From Hygrophila difformis (lineage: Eukaryota; Streptophyta; Magnoliopsida; Lamiales; Acanthaceae): a stretch of 64,000 nucleotides of DNA. The stretch is taken from contig JAOANR010000002.1 of the NCBI GenBank assembly GCA_030278955.1, forward strand, positions 7,801,982 to 7,865,981, in the 5' to 3' direction. Positions 47,688-59,395 of the stretch are shown here, one piece after another. The notes under the pieces were generated by a model, which did not search any database, was not told the origin of the DNA, and saw only the letters and a program-made list of their open reading frames with translations. The first letter of the stretch is position 1. Each line of letters opens with the position of its first letter. The position numbers were made by a program, and so were the translations under genes.

Positions 47688-49522
47688 ATGGACAGGTTTC
47701 TGAGAATCATTCCAAACCTGGGACCTTTACCCAGACCTGAACCAAGGAGGGCAGGGTAAAAACCCATTTTCCTTCCCTGTTCATGGCCTCTAGCGAACTC
47801 TTTTGCTTCTTCTTCTTATTTACGAGTTGAGAAGAGCATAATGTGGTTTGTGTGCATCTTGGTTTTCTGTTTTGGGTTAATGATGCTCTCGGTTTTAAGG
47901 AGCCCAATTGAAACCTTTTTGAAACCCTTAAAAAAAAAAACCTGTTTGAGAGCTTGTTTAGAAACTGTTAAGGGTTTGAAATTTTTAAAGTTAAAACTGG
48001 AAAAGAATGAACTGATGAATGTTAGGGTGCTATTTTGAGCACCATGATATTATTGGTTTTTCTACTCTCATGTTCTTGTCAAAAGTAGGGTTAAAAGGTT
48101 GAAGTTCTTATTCAAACCTTGTTTTTGATCTTGAAACAGATGGTTCTGCAGTTTTGTCTTAGAACATTAAAGTGGGAAGATCTTTTTGGCATATTTGTTT
48201 CCACATGTTACAATCATGTGGGAATAAATCTTTTTTTGTTTATGGAAACATAGTACCAACACCCAGGGGGACTTCCACTTTTTAATAAAAGTGACCTTTT
48301 GCAAAAAGACAAAAAATAGTTGATAGGTTTTAATTGGCTTGTGTTCTTTTTGTTCCCAATGGAACTGTAGTGTGAGTAAATAGCAGTATTTTTGCCACCC
48401 AACTGCTATCCTTTTCAAAAATCCAAAATGGGACCACTTACATCCCATTTTCCTTAAATAAAACAAGTCAACCTTTTTTTTTAAAATTAAAAATAGTGTT
48501 TGCAAGATTTTTGGATGTTTTAACTGTCCAAGACAGTCAAAGCAGTCCGGGAATAGCAGATCCGTTGCGCCACGCCTCCACTGCACATTCCAAAATTCGA
48601 GCATTTCGCCCCATCTATCCATCTCATTCCATTTTTCAACAAGTTTCTCGAACTTGTTTAATAAATTGAAAAATTAAACTTTTGGGCCTTATGGCTCAGT
48701 AAAAAGATTTTCGGTCCAATGACCATTTTTGCATTATTTTTGGACTCCTCAACCAATTCAAAACCTTAAAAAAAAAAAAAAAACTTTTTACCCATGCTTT
48801 AAATTAAAATTCAAGTAGGAAACTTAATAATCTCACATTTAGAGCAAGACTCTAAATGTGAGGATGTTGGTTTCTAAACTTGAATAATTTCTGAGGAAAT
48901 TATAAAAATTTTGGATTCATCACTTCTTACCTTTTCAGGGGCAACCGTTTCATCCCAGATCATGCACCCGAAGGAACCCAGCTGCTGGACTTGCCACTAG
49001 AGCTCCTAGGTGAAATCCTCTCCCGAATAGGAGAGGATGAAATCAGGGAAGTATTCACTGCACAGGAGGCATGCAAAAAGCTCAGAGACGCAGGAAGCCT
49101 CGCCATCGTGTACAAGCGATGCGAGTTGGACACTTCTAAAGTGAGGCAGTGGCAAGAGAGGATTCGGTGGCAGAAGGAGAGACTCCTGCACACATGCGTG
49201 GAGGCAGGAAATTTTAATCTCCAAATCGTTCCAGCACTCCTAGCATTCGCACAAGGGGATGAAGAGCGAGCCTGTGAACTACTGCGGCCAGGCATCGAGG
49301 ACAATCACAAAGCGTCAATCTTCACCCGTGGACTGATGCTTATGAGCAAGCTAGATGAAGGCCAGGTCAATCAGGGGATTCGGATGATAGAGAGAATGTT
49401 GACCGATCGATCGGTCCTGGACTACACATCCACCAACACTCTCTCATGGATGGCGGACAATCCAAACACTCCCTACTTATTTGCAAACCAACCACCCCGG
49501 GTCTACTGCACAAGGATGCATG
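47688..49522 (+). pseudogene. F-box-like spliced gene carried by Element B, 5' part
   Basis: Exon 1 is 47688..47755 (MDRFLRIIPNLGPLPRP...), with donor GCAGG|GTAAAA. Exon 2 starts at 48939 after acceptor CTTTTCAG|GGGC, and the phase is kept. The intron is 1,183 bp. Exon 2 opens with an F-box-like motif (LLDLPLELLGEILSRIGEDE), a Cys/Leu-rich stretch (AQEACKKLRDAGSLAIVYKR), then helical sequence like the Sel1-like part of F-box proteins of the Arabidopsis At2g35280 type (LLAFAQGDEERACELL, RGLMLMSKLDEGQVNQGIRM). Element D enters after the codons for CTRMH. The coding frame continues at 61843. F-box proteins normally bring substrates to SCF ubiquitin ligases; that role here is inference. No shift or stop other than the D insertion is seen. 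Confidence 0.65.
48832..48869 (+). repeat. Stem-loop/PPT-like module, Element B copy 2
   Basis: A 13-bp stem CTCACATTTAGAG / CTCTAAATGTGAG, 5-nt loop, then GATGTTG. It lies in the intron of the F-box-like gene, 69 nt before the acceptor at 48938. Confidence 0.82.
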
Positions 49523-51968
49523 TGTAACACCCCGGATTTTAAATCCAAAAGAACCGGGATATTACCGCCACATTCCTTGGTTAAGCCTGCCGACTTGGTT
49601 AAGCCTGCCGAACGCAACTTTACTCAAGGAATGCTAAGGCTTAAATTACATCAACTACTCTCATCAAAAGAAATCCCTTGGAATCCATTTTTCCAAAATA
49701 ACCAAACTTATTCAGGAGTACTTAAAATAATTTAAATGCAAAAGCGATAAAGAGTGCCAACTGGCTAAGCTAGTGATCCGAAATAAATAATAAAAACAAA
49801 TGCAACAAATTTGAAAGTTGTTTGCAACTTTATTTTAAAAAGAATGTCCCAACTCCCATGCATGCCGGATGATCAATGGCGCTCACCGTTCTCTGAAAAA
49901 AAAAATATACATAACACACATCAGTAAATAAATTACTGAGTAAGTCAATCCACCCTATATCCTGACAGGGGCTTTAAAAAGATTGACTTAAATAAAAGTT
50001 AAAACACATTACATTAACGGACAACTTAAAATGTTCACAATAGATAGTCAGAGCATTAATCATAAAATATCATACAGTCACCATTATGCCTAGAATACGA
50101 GAACACCAAAGGAGCTCCAAAAATAACGGGACTTCATCCCTCAAATTGCCAACGGCAGCCTATATCGACACGCACCCGGGGCCCATAAATAATACTCGCA
50201 AGTATTATTTAGGGATATAGACACAATCATAGTACATCACATAAGGAGTGGGGCGGCCTCGCATGGCTCCACCCTAGTGCACTCGCTCTCCGGAGCCTAA
50301 ATGTGGGCATACCTACCCGAATTCTAGGGCACAATGGGTTTTAATTATACATGACACATATTCATATCAAATTTCTTTTTTTTTTTTCCGAACAATTTCC
50401 ATACCAATACTCATCGCAGTACGCCATCTTCTTCCCAAGATGGTAAAATATTTTCTTGCTATTATCTCATACTGACTCTTACAAAGGAAATTTATATCCC
50501 AAACGACTAGCTGTACGAAATTCAATTGAATCATAGTAATAACCTATCCACATCAGTAGCAATACAATACTGAGAAGAAAAATGCTATTATTAGATCATC
50601 CACAACTGAAACCGTAGTATATCCATACATTATACAGCAACCTAACCAAGGAAAGAAAGATAGAATAGCATAAAGTAACAACTTCATGAATTTATGTCCT
50701 TGTACATTACACTTTATAGAGGTAGTATTACTTTGACTCTTAGATTTTGACTTGGGCAGACCCATATATACATTCCCACCGAGAAGATGACTCCCAAAAG
50801 GAGTTTATTATTTTATTTTATTCTCTTGTTTTTTTTCCATGAAATAGAAGATATGATTTCGAAGGCCACTTACAGACATTCAGTTTTTTATGAAATAAAA
50901 GGGAAGTGGATTATGTATACTCCTACAGACACTGGGTTTTCAAAACCATGATGGTGACAGAAGCGAAGGAACTAAGGCAACTCTCAGTACACATATTTAA
51001 GTTTCCCAAAAGAATTTACACAATGGTTACGGATCGGCGAGAAGTGAAATTTACACAAACATTAAAACGAAAGGGTTACAAATCACCAAGAAAGGGATTT
51101 ACACATAGGGTGGCGAATCAATGAGAGATAGGGAGATTGACTTACAGTACACCAGATTATGAATGTAACACCAGAATCTTTGGTTCGATTAGCAAGGGAG
51201 ATCGCCTCCGACGCCCTAACTTATCCGAGATGGCCGCGTTCTTGAAAAAAATAAACGTGGAGAAGGTTATGGATTTTTTCTGCAGTCGTGACCAGAGGAA
51301 TGAAAGACTAAGAAGATGATTTACCGTCTGAACTCGAAGCAAGAATGGGAAAATCCTGATCTGTCCGCTGCCTCCACAAAGAACTCTCTAGGGTTTTCTT
51401 TATGATCGAGTTTTCTGTTATGGGAAGAGGAAGTACGCTGCCAGTTCTATTTTAAATATGTGAGTGGGCGGTAATCTGGTTCTTGGATGATTTATTTGGG
51501 ATCCTAAAATCCTGCAAGTTCCGCTCATTCTCAGATTTACATCCCTTAGAAAGATTTGAAGGAGATCTCTTATTTTGTTATTATGCTCATACGCAAGGTT
51601 GGACGGTACAAGAAAAGATTTGAAAGTTACAAGTAAAAATAATATCTTCTATTGCTATTATGGTCATATAAAATACAATCCATCCTAGGTATTATCTACT
51701 TCTATTATTTCCATTGAATAATAAATAAACTCTTTGTATACTGATATGACACGGGGAGAAGGGAGGCATATGATAACAAGAATTGTCCATTTTTTTCATC
51801 CAATAATAGCCAACTAGTTTAGTGATATATACCTTAACCATTATATTAATAATAATCAGGAATGATTAGGTTAATAGAACCATAACTATCCTAGTGACCA
51901 TAATATTAACATACTTATTAATCACTAAATATGTATAGAGAATTAATAAAATAATCGTGGGTGTTATA
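49523..51968 (-). repeat. Element D 3' LTR
   Basis: 2,446 bp. On the minus strand it reads TATAACACCC ... GGTGTTACA, so the first dinucleotide is TA and not TG. The same ends are in the other LTR. Confidence 0.92.
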
Positions 51969-51981
51969 GTCTACCCTCCTT
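51969..51981 (-). other. Polypurine tract of Element D
   Basis: The minus strand reads AAGGAGGGTAGAC directly before the 3' LTR. Confidence 0.75.
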
Positions 51982-52132
51982 AAGATTCAACTTCGTCCTC
52001 GAAGTTGCGTATCATTCAATGGTTTAAATGAAAGATATACATAAAGGGTGTAGCTAGAAATATAACTAGGTGTGACGTACCTTCATGATATTATTTCTCG
52101 GGTGTTACATCCTCCCTCGCTTAGGATGACAG

Positions 52133-55100
52133 TTATGTCCCCATAACTGTCTCGGAGTCCTCTTGGAAAAGGTGTGGATAGTGTTGGCGAATGTCCGATT
52201 CCAACTCCCAAGTGGCTTCTTCGACCCCATGATTAGACCATAAAACCTTCACCATTTTTATGGTCTTCGTTCTTGTGACTCGGGCTTTGGAATCAAGTAT
52301 TTGAATTGGAGTCTCCTCATACTTTAAGTCTTCGTCCAATTCTATAACCTCTGGTTGAAGTACATGGTTCGGATCATGGATGTACTTCTTTAACTGAGAG
52401 ACGTGAAATACATTGTGGACCCGGGATAACTGAATTGGTAGTGCTAGTCGATAGGCTAAGGTGCCAATTCGTTCAAGGATCTCATATGGTCCAATATATC
52501 GGGGACTTAACTTGCCCCGCTTCCCAAAACGCATAACACCCTTCATTGGTGATATTTTCAACATGACCTTATCCCCCACATTAAACTCCAACTCTTGCCG
52601 TCTAACATCGGCATAACTCTTTTGCCTATCCTGGGCCGCTTTCATCTTTTGTTGAATCACTCTCACCTGCTCGGCCATGTCCGTGATTAATTGAGGTCCA
52701 AGTATTGTTGAATTCTCAGTTTCAGTCCAACACAGTGGACTGCGGCACTTCCGTCCATATAACGCCTCAAATGGTGCCATACCGATGCTTGCATGGTGAC
52801 TGTTATTGTATGAGAACTCAATTAATGGAATGTGGTTCTCCCAGCTACCTTTAAACTCCAAAACACATGCTCGTAACATATCCTCCAATGTTTGAATCGT
52901 TCTCTCGGTTTGGCCATCGGTCATAGGATGAAAGGCCGTACTCATCTTGATTTGAGTCCCTAATGCTTCTTGCATTTTTGTCCAAAAATGGGAGACAAAT
53001 CTACTATCTCGATCGGATATGATGTCGTGAGGAACTCCATGTCTTCGAACTACATTATCGACATAAGCATGTGCAAGTTGATCCATGGACCATGTGTCTT
53101 TCATGGGAATGAAGATTGCTGCTTTAGTCAATCTGTCGACAATCACCCAAATCTTGTTATTTCCCTTAGGTGATCGTGGTAGTCCCGAAATGAAATCCAT
53201 AGAAATGCTTTCCCATTTCCAACTCGGGATTTCCAGTGGCTTCATTAAGCCAAGTGGTTTTTGTCGGACTGCTTTGACCTTCTGACATGTCAAGCACTTA
53301 GATACGAAGTCAGCTACTTCGTTTTTCATTCTTGGCCACCAATACATTTTTTCCAAGTCCTTATAGAGTTTATCACCTCCAGGATGCACCGAGTACGGTG
53401 TGTTGTGGCCTTCCTCCATCAATTTTCGTTTCAAGTCCCCACACTTTTGGGGCACACACCACCTCCCCTTGAAACGAATGCTCCCATCGGGATGGATAGC
53501 GAAGCCTACCGCCTTTCCCTCGGAAATCTTTTCTTTTACCCTATCCAATTTTATATCACCGGGTTGAGCTGCCCGTATTTCCTCGAATACAGGGGATGTA
53601 ATCGTCATAGAGTTGAGGGTGTTCACCACTGTGCCATGTTGGACTAGTTCGACGTCCAACCTCACCAGATCCATATACAACTGAGGTGGTAGGATCAACG
53701 TATTCAATGTGTGTCCGGTTTTCCGGCTCAGTGCGTCTGCGACGACGTTAGCTTTTCCCTCATGGTACAAAAACTCCAAGTCGTAATCTTTTATAAGCTC
53801 TAGCCATCGTCTTTGCCTCATATTTAGCTCTTTCTGCGTAAATATATATTCAAGGCTTTTATGGTCGGTGAAGATTCGACACGTTCTGCCATACAAGTAG
53901 TGTCGCCATATTTTGAGGGCAAAAACCACTGCAGCTAATTCCAAATCATGTGTCGGATAGCTCTCTTCATGAGGTTTCAATTGTCGGGAGGCGTATGCAG
54001 TCACACGTTGTTGCATCAAGACACACCCTAAGCCTTCCTTCGAAGCATCACTGTACACTTCGAAATCCTCATTATCTGATGGAAGAATGAGTACTGGGGC
54101 AGTTGTAAGCCTCTTCTTCAATTCTTGAAAGGTTGTTTCACACTCCTTCGTCCACTCATACTTCAAGCCTTTCTTTAGTAGCTGTGTTAGAGGTCTTGCA
54201 ATTCTGGAGAAATCTCGGACAAACCTTCTATAGTATCCCGCTAATCCCAGGAAACTCCTTACTTCCGTTTGGCTCTTGGGTGCAGGCCAAGCGGTCACTG
54301 CCGAAATCTTAGCCGCATCAACTGATACTCCTTCTGCTGAGACAATATGGCCCAGAAACGCCACTTCAGTCATCCAGAAGTCACATTTAGACAATTTGGC
54401 GTATAACTGGTTGTCTCTCAGCGTCTTCAACACCTGATGAAGGTGTTTTGCATGCTCCTCTTTGTCCCGCGAGTATATCAGAATGTCATCGATAAAAACG
54501 ACAACGCACTGATCTAGCATCTCACGGAACACACTGTTCATCAGATTCATGAACACCGCAGGGGAATTGGTTAGCCCAAAGGGCATCACCACAAATTCAT
54601 AGTGGCCATATCGGGTGCGAAAGGCCGTCTTCTGGATGTCCTTCTCTGCAATTCGTAACTGATGGTATCCGGATCTCAAATCAATCTTTGAGAATACCTT
54701 AGCCCGTTTCAACTGGTCAAAGAGATCTTCAATCCTCGGCAGCGGGTACTTGTTTTTAACCGTGACTTGATTTAACCCTCTATAGTCAATGCAGAGTCGT
54801 AACCCACCATCTTTCTTCTTCACGAACAACACGGGCGCTCCCCATGGTGAGGTACTGGGTTGAATGTACCCTTTTCCCAACAACTCCTCAAGTTGGTCTT
54901 TGAGCTCCTTCATCTCGAGTGGTGCCATACGATAGGGTGCTTTTGACACGGGTTCGACGCCAGGAATTAGGTCAATAGTAAACTCGACGTCTCGTTGCGG
55001 CGGCATCCCTGGGTTGTCTTCTGGAAATACATCCGGGTATTCCTTAACAATCGGAATGTTATTTATCTCTCTCTGCTCCGCTTCGAGGTTGCATACATAT

Positions 55101-56905
55101 CCAACATACAAAGGGTAGCCCTTCCTAATTAGATTGGTGAACTTTAGGGCATTGACTACCCTAGCAGCTTGTCTCGGAGGGTGAGCATAGTATATCGCTT
55201 TCTTGCCTCTACTCTTTGATAAGGTAATTTTTTGCTTTTGACAATCAATTACCGCCTTGTATCGGGTTAGCCAGTCCATTCCCAATATTATATCAAAATC
55301 TTTGAGATCAAATTTGATCAGGTTAGCGAAGAATTCTAAGTTCTTGACGATTATAGGGATTCCATTGTATCGTTCAGAGCACGATACAACCTCACCCGAA
55401 GGTAGTTGGATTCCTAACTTGATCAGTTCAGGAGTAGATAGCTCTAAGTTCGATATAATTCTCGAAGAAATGAATGAACAACTAGCACCAGAGTCGAATA
55501 ACACCTTAACAGGTACAGTCAAAGCAGTAAAAGTACCTGCTAACACATCAGCTTGCTCAGGAATATCGGCTTGGTTAATGACGTTCAATCTCCCTGCTGC
55601 ACCACCTTGATTTCCATGTTGTCCTCGATTTCCATTATTCCAATTGCCCTGATTCTGATTCTGTGGCGGCCTTGGTCCCTGGTTGTTGCCATTGCGACGC
55701 TCTTGATTGTTTTGCTGTTGATTTGCTACAGGGCGGTTGGTCAAATCCTCTCTTTTCACAATCGTTTCTGCTCGTACCCTGCATTCTGCAACTCGGTGAC
55801 CTTCCCGGCCACATCGATAACAGTTCCTTGGCCCAGGGCACTCTCTAACCATATGTGGCCTATTACACTTCGGACAAGGTGGTGGGGCACGATTCCCTTG
55901 ATTCCTGTTGCCACCATTTCTTCCCTGATATGTCGCATTGGAGCCACCACGCCCATTTCCTCCCCGAAAATTATTGTTGGTGTTCTGATTATTGCGATTC
56001 CTCTTATCCTGACCCTGTGGCCCTCTGCTAGTCTCCCCGACTGCCCTTCTCTTCAGTTGTTGGACTCGAGCAATTGCCACTGCCCGATCATAGACAGATT
56101 GTAAGGTTGTGTGCTGACCACCCACTAAAATCTCTCGGATTGAAAGTGTTAATCCCATTTCAAACTTCTGGGCTTTTTCAGCATCGGTCGGCACTAAGCG
56201 TGGAGCAAACCTCACGAGTTCCTTGAACTTTGCATAATACTCCTGTACAGTCATGATACCCTGCCTTAGGTTCAGAAATTCCTCATATTTTGCTGCCTTG
56301 ATACTCATAGGGTAGAAACGTCCTCGCGATGCTTCCTTTACTTCATCCCATGAGTAAGGCTCATCCTCATTCCCCAATCCTCCTTGGTAGTCTTGCCACC
56401 ATTCATCTGGTTCCCCGCCCAGGAAGTATGTTGCCACTTGTACCTTTTGTTCTTCAGGACACCTAGTAGCATTCAACAATTTGTCGAATGTTCTAATCCA
56501 TTCCTCCAATTTTGCGGGATCTTCTTGGCCTTCGTAGCGTGGTGGATGGTATTGACTCACCACAGCCAGGTAGTTCAGTTGGGCCTGCGGTGGAGGTACA
56601 GCAGCTGCTGCTTGCCCCTTTTGGAGCTGGGCGTTGCCCAAAGTAATCAACATTTGTTCAATTGTTCGTAGTCGTTCATCCGTGTTGCCAAAGTTGGGCA
56701 CGTTCGGGTTGTGAGGTGGTTGATCTCTAGCATCGGGAATGTTCTAGTTTCGGGGTGCCTCTTGATTCACATTTGGAGGTATGTTCGCCACACCCGGAAT
56801 GTTATTAGGGACGGCCCCTTGGTTCAAGTTTTGAGGCCCAGAAACATTTGCATTGTTAGCTTGAGCATTGGGGTTGTTCTTCCTAGGCCTTCCACGTGGT
56901 GCCAT
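52133..56905 (-). pseudogene. Element D gag-pol with chromodomain, one amber codon
   Basis: The start is MAPRGRPRKNN at 56905, as usual in Tekay/Del elements. TAG at 56746..56744 (codon 54) interrupts an otherwise continuous frame of 1,591 codons; an open frame of 1,522 residues starts at 56701. Domains in that frame: gag core ([20 protein letters not shown], near 70-200), zinc knuckles ([13 protein letters not shown] and [14 protein letters not shown], near 275-310), protease ([12 protein letters not shown], near 405), RT ([34 protein letters not shown], near 600-790), RNase H ([14 protein letters not shown] and [10 protein letters not shown]), integrase ([11 protein letters not shown] with CLTCQKV; D in SMDFISG, D in ISDRDSRF, E in TDGQTERT), and a chromodomain-like end ([19 protein letters not shown]) that in this lineage guides insertion into heterochromatin. 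The stop is TGA near 52133. Confidence 0.92.
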
Positions 56906-58423
56906 TCTATAAAATAAGATCAATGGCATAAGCGTATTGCTAGGGATCTAAGGATGTCTTAAAGCTAAGGTAATGTTATACGAAAAGAAGATAAAGTGGA
57001 ATAGGTCAGCACATAAATTGATATACAACGCAAATAGAATTTTCAGTACTAGCAGGAAACTAAAATAGTAAGAAGGAAAAGTAGCATACGCAACTGTGGC
57101 TTAAGCAATATGCTAATAGTAATAGGAATGGCTTCTTCACTATACAATAAGGGGACGATTTGAACAATATAATACAAGGGTCAAAAGGCACTTCCCTATG
57201 AGCCGGAAATAGCCATCCAACGTTCTGGCACTAGCACTCAATTAATCCAAAGATACAGACCATCCAATTCTGACTATTATTATCACTAATAAACAAATAT
57301 ATATATATATATATATATAAAACTAATTGAGTATTATTGGATAACCATAAGTAGAGTAAGACAATTCCTTCAGGTTATGCATAACAAAAAAAAAATGGAA
57401 TCGGTTCCCATACGTGAAGATTTTATTTACTATCTAAAGAGGATAAAAGAAATAAATATTCCTACTACAAATCATATATGACAGGATAATAATAATGGTA
57501 AGTAGATGAAGCTTGGGTCGTTTGACATCCAATTAACGGCATGCTCACAACCCATTGCCATGCGTTAAACAAAATTCTCTAAGGCAATGCTTATTCTTCA
57601 ACGGCAATTGTTCCTGGCTTGTCTTAAAAATCATTTAGACCCTTGTCTAGCCTCACCACTTTTAACTCTACTGAATTTCCCCCTAGTCCCGTAATATACA
57701 TCTAAATATTTCTAATGGGATGTAGAGATTAATTATTTGGTTATACTATTGCCTCCACAATATTTATCACACACAGAATCATTCCAGGAGGTCAAGCTGT
57801 ATAAGTGCAACCTAATGAGAGTGATTCATAACCTATGTAGTAAGGTGACGACTCTACGTCACGTGTATCCTGACTTGCCACATCACAGTAGGTACCTGAC
57901 TTCCAAAATATAGTTATCGTCCTAAATATGAACCTTAGTATTATCTACGAGATATAATTACAAGAATGTGTAACTTGTAGATCTATAATTATATAGTGCA
58001 AGTAGATATTTACAGTAGTATGGATTATACAGGTGATCGTAGATATACATATGACAAATGGACACAACTAGGAGTAAAGGAATTGAGGAAGCCACTATCG
58101 TGTTCAATTTTAACTATTCAACACTTACTGCCTCTGTGTTAAACTTCTGAAACAACTTGCCAGAGAATCAAGCTACTAAATTTCCTTCCTATCCACCCGT
58201 ATCATCCCATTCAAGTATGGATAGATCAATCTAATTAAAGAAAAGGGAGATTTAAAGCAAAGGTTCAATCATTTGAATTGTGAGAACAGCAACTCGTCCA
58301 GCCAAAAAGAGGTTAATTCAAGAACGGAAACATGCTAAAGCAAAATAAATATGCCGGTGTAAACAGGAAGGTGTATGTCTATAACTAGCGATGACAAAAT
58401 ACTACGGAATCTCCACATAGCAG
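56906..58423 (-). other. Element D leader between coiled-coil ORF and gag
   Basis: AT-rich and non-coding, with a (TA)n tract at 57297-57319. No further gene seen. Confidence 0.6.
57297..57319. repeat. (TA)n microsatellite
   Basis: About 11 TA units in the Element D leader. Confidence 0.9.
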
Positions 58424-58934
58424 CTACTCATCATCCTCATTTGGGATCGCCATTCTCTTCGGGATCTTCCTGGGGGTCGTTCTCCTCCTCTTCTTCTCTG
58501 GTTCCCTGTCATGTTCACGAGACGGGCTGGGGGTGCGATGTCGGATTGGGTCGTTAGAACCACTAGCCTCGACGGATCTAACTGCAGCTTGGAGCCGACT
58601 TATCTCCAACTCAGCAGCTCGGATCTTCCTATTTGCCAATCTGCTCTCTAGCTTTACATTCTGAAGATGCTCATGGTCGATACCCGTAATCCGGCTTAAT
58701 TCATCGATCTGGCGACAGGCAGCTTTACTAGCTTCTCTCAGGTGGGTGTAGTTCCTTTCTAACTCTTCAATTCGGTGCCTAAGCTCCTTCCCCCGCTCGT
58801 CTCTCTCCAGGGCGTGAATGCGGCGCTGAATCCGCTTGGCGTAAGAGAGCATCCATCTCATGACGGTAGCGCGTGTCTTCCCCACGCATCGCGACAAGGT
58901 CGACGATGGTGTTCACCAATCGTGGATCAGACAT
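58424..58934 (-). pseudogene. Coiled-coil ORF in the Element D leader, upstream of gag
   Basis: An open frame from 58897 to 58424 encodes a highly charged helical protein: IHALERDERGKELRHRIEEL, then LREASKAACRQIDELSRI and NRKIRAAELEISRLQAAV, with heptad-like Leu/Ile spacing, ending in a basic Arg/Lys tail (EKKRRRTTPRKIPKR) and acidic residues. The best-looking start, ATG at 58934 (MSDPRLVNTIVDLVAMRGED), is in another frame and would join after a one-base shift near 58840, so this copy may be broken. It is on the same strand as gag, about 1.5 kb upstream, separated by non-coding leader. No known retroelement domain is recognised. The basic tail could bind nucleic acid; that is inference. Confidence 0.6.
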
Positions 58935-59110
58935 CTAATGTAGTAAGACTTATTATTAGCACTTCTACTACCTAACTAACAGGGAAGACATGAATAGAAA
59001 TAATAAAAATAATAAATAAATAAATAGCTAATGCGATGCATGCTCATGAGTTATGATCCATCCCCCAATTCAAAATAGTCGAATGCGTCAGTAAAAATGG
59101 TTTTCATGCA

Positions 59111-59202
59111 CGAGAAGTCCTTCTCAAATATGTGTATATGTATATATATTTTTTTAAAAAAATATATATATACATATACACATATTTGAGAAGGACTTCT
59201 CG
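59111..59202. repeat. Near-perfect 92-bp palindrome in the Element D leader
   Basis: Arms of 45 and 47 nt run from CGAGAAGTCCTTCTC outside to an AT-rich centre (T7/A7) with no loop; the only mismatch noticed is one extra TA in the right arm. The right end (GAGAAGGACTTCTCGTACCA) is repeated in tandem just after it, to about 59232. Confidence 0.92.
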
Positions 59203-59380
59203 TACCACTTTGAGAAGGACTTCTCGTACCACTTTAAAAAATATATATATATAAATATATATTTATATTATACTGATGCCACTTTGAAATAATGCTGATG
59301 TAGTACTAATACTTAAAAATAAGGATGCTAAAAATACAGTACTGATACCTTTAAAATAATAATGATATTTCAAACTTTGG

Positions 59381-59392
59381 GCTCTGATACCA
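59381..59392 (-). other. Primer-binding site (initiator Met tRNA) of Element D
   Basis: The minus strand reads TGGTATCAGAGC, three bases after the LTR end. Confidence 0.9.
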
Positions 59393-59395
59393 CTC

